Below are positions 62,745 to 64,000 of a DNA stretch of 64,000 nucleotides, piece after piece. The stretch spans positions 41,208 to 105,207 of the forward strand of contig UQJP01000014.1 of the NCBI GenBank assembly GCA_900541415.1, written 5' to 3'. Within the stretch, counting starts at the first letter, position 1; every line of letters starts with the position of its first letter. The position numbers were made by a program, and so were the translations under genes. Below the pieces are notes generated by a model. It saw only the letters and a list, made by a program, of their open reading frames with translations, did no database searches and had not been told where the DNA came from. This DNA comes from an uncultured Odoribacter sp. Lineage in GTDB: Bacteria; Bacteroidota; Bacteroidia; Bacteroidales; Marinifilaceae.

Positions 62745-63650
62745 TTAATATTGTTTTTTCTTTCCTTTTCTATAATTGACGGGGGATAATCCCGTGTGTT
62801 TCTTAAAGAATTTTCCGAAAGCCGATTGATCGGAGAAGTGCAGTATTTCCGTGATTTTCAGTAAGGTCATGTCCGGTTTCCGGAGCAATATTTTGGCTTC
62901 TGTCACCAGAGCGTGGTTAATCCATTTCGCTGCCGACCGTCCGCTGAAATCCCGCATCACTTTCGACAGGTAATCCGGAGTTACACACAATTGGGCTGCG
63001 TAGAATGAAACTTCGTGCTGCTCTTTGCAATGTTGGTGGAGTAAATGCCGGAAGCGTTCTTTCAGGGTGTGGTAGCCGGGGACGTTTTCCCCTTCGCCTC
63101 CATGCCTTTTCCATAAACTGTAATTCAATTCCATAATCCATATTCCCAGTTCGTTTTTTATCCTCTGTTCGTGGTAGAAATGCGCTTTGTCGGCAATGTA
63201 TTTTTCAAGCCGATGGATGATGTCGAGCAAATCCTGCAACTCCTGGCTTTCTAAAACGCGGGTGGGATAAAGATGTTTCAGTTTTATGGTGTTTCCGGGG
63301 AATAAAGAAGAAATCGGGTTGATGACCTCTTTCAGCAGGTCGTGGTTTATCAGGATGTGATACCCTTCGAAATCGGGAGATAGGCGGATTTCCTCAACGA
63401 TGTTGCCTATTCCCATTTCCATGACCGATGCGGGCGGAAGGTGGTATGACTGGCAGTTCATTTCAATGTCCATTTCCCCCTTCAGCACCACCAGCGTAGA
63501 GTAGGCATTCAGGCGCACCGGGAATTGTTCGATTTGTTCTTTTGCAGAGGAAAATTCGATTTTCCGGATAATGAGCTCGTTTTTGAAGCCATCGCCGGGG
63601 GAAGTCATCGAGATGTATTGCTCAAGGTTTAAATCCTGAATTTCTTTCAT
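62745..63650 (-). CDS. AraC-family transcription regulator
   Basis: A 301-residue DNA-binding protein. The N-terminal part is a cupin-like sensor (YSTLVVLKGEMDIEMNCQSYHLPPASVMEMG). The C-terminal AraC domain has two helix-turn-helix units: EVSFYAAQLCVTPDYLSKVMRDFSG and ITEILHFSDQSAFGKFFKKHTGLSPVNYR. I chose the ATG at 63650 because a perfect -7 box (63675-63682, reverse strand) covers the longer start at 63677. It probably regulates itself and the metallophosphoesterase, or a distant target. Confidence 0.88.
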   Translation of the reverse strand: MKEIQDLNLEQYISMTSPGDGFKNELIIRKIEFSSAKEQIEQFPVRLNAYSTLVVLKGEMDIEMNCQSYHLPPASVMEMGIGNIVEEIRLSPDFEGYHILINHDLLKEVINPISSLFPGNTIKLKHLYPTRVLESQELQDLLDIIHRLEKYIADKAHFYHEQRIKNELGIWIMELNYSLWKRHGGEGENVPGYHTLKERFRHLLHQHCKEQHEVSFYAAQLCVTPDYLSKVMRDFSGRSAAKWINHALVTEAKILLRKPDMTLLKITEILHFSDQSAFGKFFKKHTGLSPVNYRKGKKKQY

Positions 63651-63674
63651 GGAAATTTTGTTTTTATCCGGAAG

Positions 63675-63682
63675 CAAAAGTA
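63675..63682 (-). promoter_or_regulatory. -7 box of the AraC regulator gene
   Basis: The reverse strand reads TACTTTTG, a perfect TAnnTTTG match, 25 bp before the ATG at 63650. It overlaps the alternative start at 63677 and so favours the shorter protein. Confidence 0.5.
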
Positions 63683-63853
63683 GTTTTTATTTTCGATAAA
63701 AAAGAAAGAAACCTCTGATATAAACCTAAAAATAACATAAATACACGGTTTTGAAAATATATAATATCGGATTCAAACCAAAATAAAACGTTTTAGGCTC
63801 TATGGTGGTTGCTACAATAGTACGAACTTTGTAAAAGGCAGTTAGGAGGATAT

Positions 63854-63867
63854 TCCCGAAAATTCGG
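63854..63867. other. Small palindromic hairpin before the last gene
   Basis: CCCGAAAATTCGGG forms a 5-bp stem with a 4-nt loop, 31 bp before the ATG at 63898. Role unknown. Confidence 0.3.
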
Positions 63868-63897
63868 GCCTGTAACCTGTGAAATAATAATTATACT

Positions 63898-64000
63898 ATG
63901 AATACTATGAGCGAAACCCCATTTGTCCGTCGTGTCGGCCGTTATGCCTTGTGGCTATTTTTAGCCGCCGCTTTTCCGTGGCCCCGGGCAGATATAGTCT
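63898..64000 (+). CDS. Exported protein, cut by right edge
   Basis: Only 34 residues are present. They begin with a polar stretch, then a twin-Arg-containing basic stretch (VRRVGRYALW) and a hydrophobic segment LFLAAAFPWPRA that looks like the start of a signal peptide. The frame is open to the edge. The product cannot be named. Confidence 0.5.
   Translation, partial: MNTMSETPFVRRVGRYALWLFLAAAFPWPRADIV

Noticed and set aside
1..64000. CRISPR array or insertion sequence
   Set aside because: I saw no spaced direct repeats of CRISPR type and no transposase-like frames in the window.

Overview
The window looks like chromosomal DNA from a member of the Bacteroidales (phylum Bacteroidota). Supporting signs are Bacteroides-type promoters (-7 box TAnnTTTG) ahead of many genes, an Mfa1/FimB-type fimbrial operon with DUF3575 and DUF3868 partners, 6-bladed beta-propeller lipoproteins, a GSCFA protein, a UpxZ-like protein, and an invertible-promoter arrangement with the AAACGTTCGT motif known from Bacteroides fragilis. 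Genus cannot be fixed from the sequence alone. Both ends cut through genes.

Left part (1-16.7 kb). After a truncated transglutaminase-like lipoprotein comes a compact four-gene operon (969-10534). It encodes a SIR2-TIR protein, a giant membrane-anchored nSTAND ATPase with YD-type and MORN repeats, an exported Sel1-repeat protein, and a membrane protein with a TrkA-N Rossmann domain and a C-terminal RyR domain. This is the best candidate in the window for an undescribed nucleotide-signalling or anti-phage system. It is followed by an exported helical protein, the CbpM/CbpA (DnaJ-type) chaperone pair, MntP, a GSCFA protein, a SPOR-like protein and an L-cysteine desulfidase.

Capsule locus (16.7-31.1 kb). 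A predicted invertible segment (16-bp inverted repeats, 16970-17117) and a strongly folded leader (about 17235-17440, with a tRNA-like T-arm minihelix) precede an AT-rich polysaccharide locus. The locus holds a Wzx flippase, five GT4 glycosyltransferases, a GIPC-transferase-like protein, a hexapeptide acyltransferase, an EpsG/Wzy-like polymerase, a WbpP/TviC-type epimerase and a WbpA/TviB-type dehydrogenase that together should make UDP-GalNAcA, a second epimerase, and an orphan UpxZ-like gene. No UpxY, no initiating phosphoglycosyl transferase and no Wza/Wzc are seen.

Housekeeping middle (31.9-50.1 kb). This contains a 6-bladed propeller lipoprotein, cmk-ispH, pfkA, a lectin-linked GH2 beta-galactosidase, priA, a second propeller lipoprotein, an S41 peptidase, and a cell-wall cluster with a coiled lipoprotein, two L,D-transpeptidases and a membrane-anchored partner.

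Fimbrial region (50.1-61.5 kb). A tyrosine recombinase with a long folded leader is followed by a 190-bp predicted invertible promoter (17-bp inverted repeats, 51956-52145). The fimbrial operon comes next: DUF3575, DUF3868/OmpA-like, Mfa1 major subunit, FimB/Mfa2 anchor, and two more lipoprotein subunits. In the orientation present here the best promoter box points away from the fimbrial genes. Converging on this operon are a metallophosphoesterase and an AraC-type regulator; a truncated exported protein starts at the right edge.
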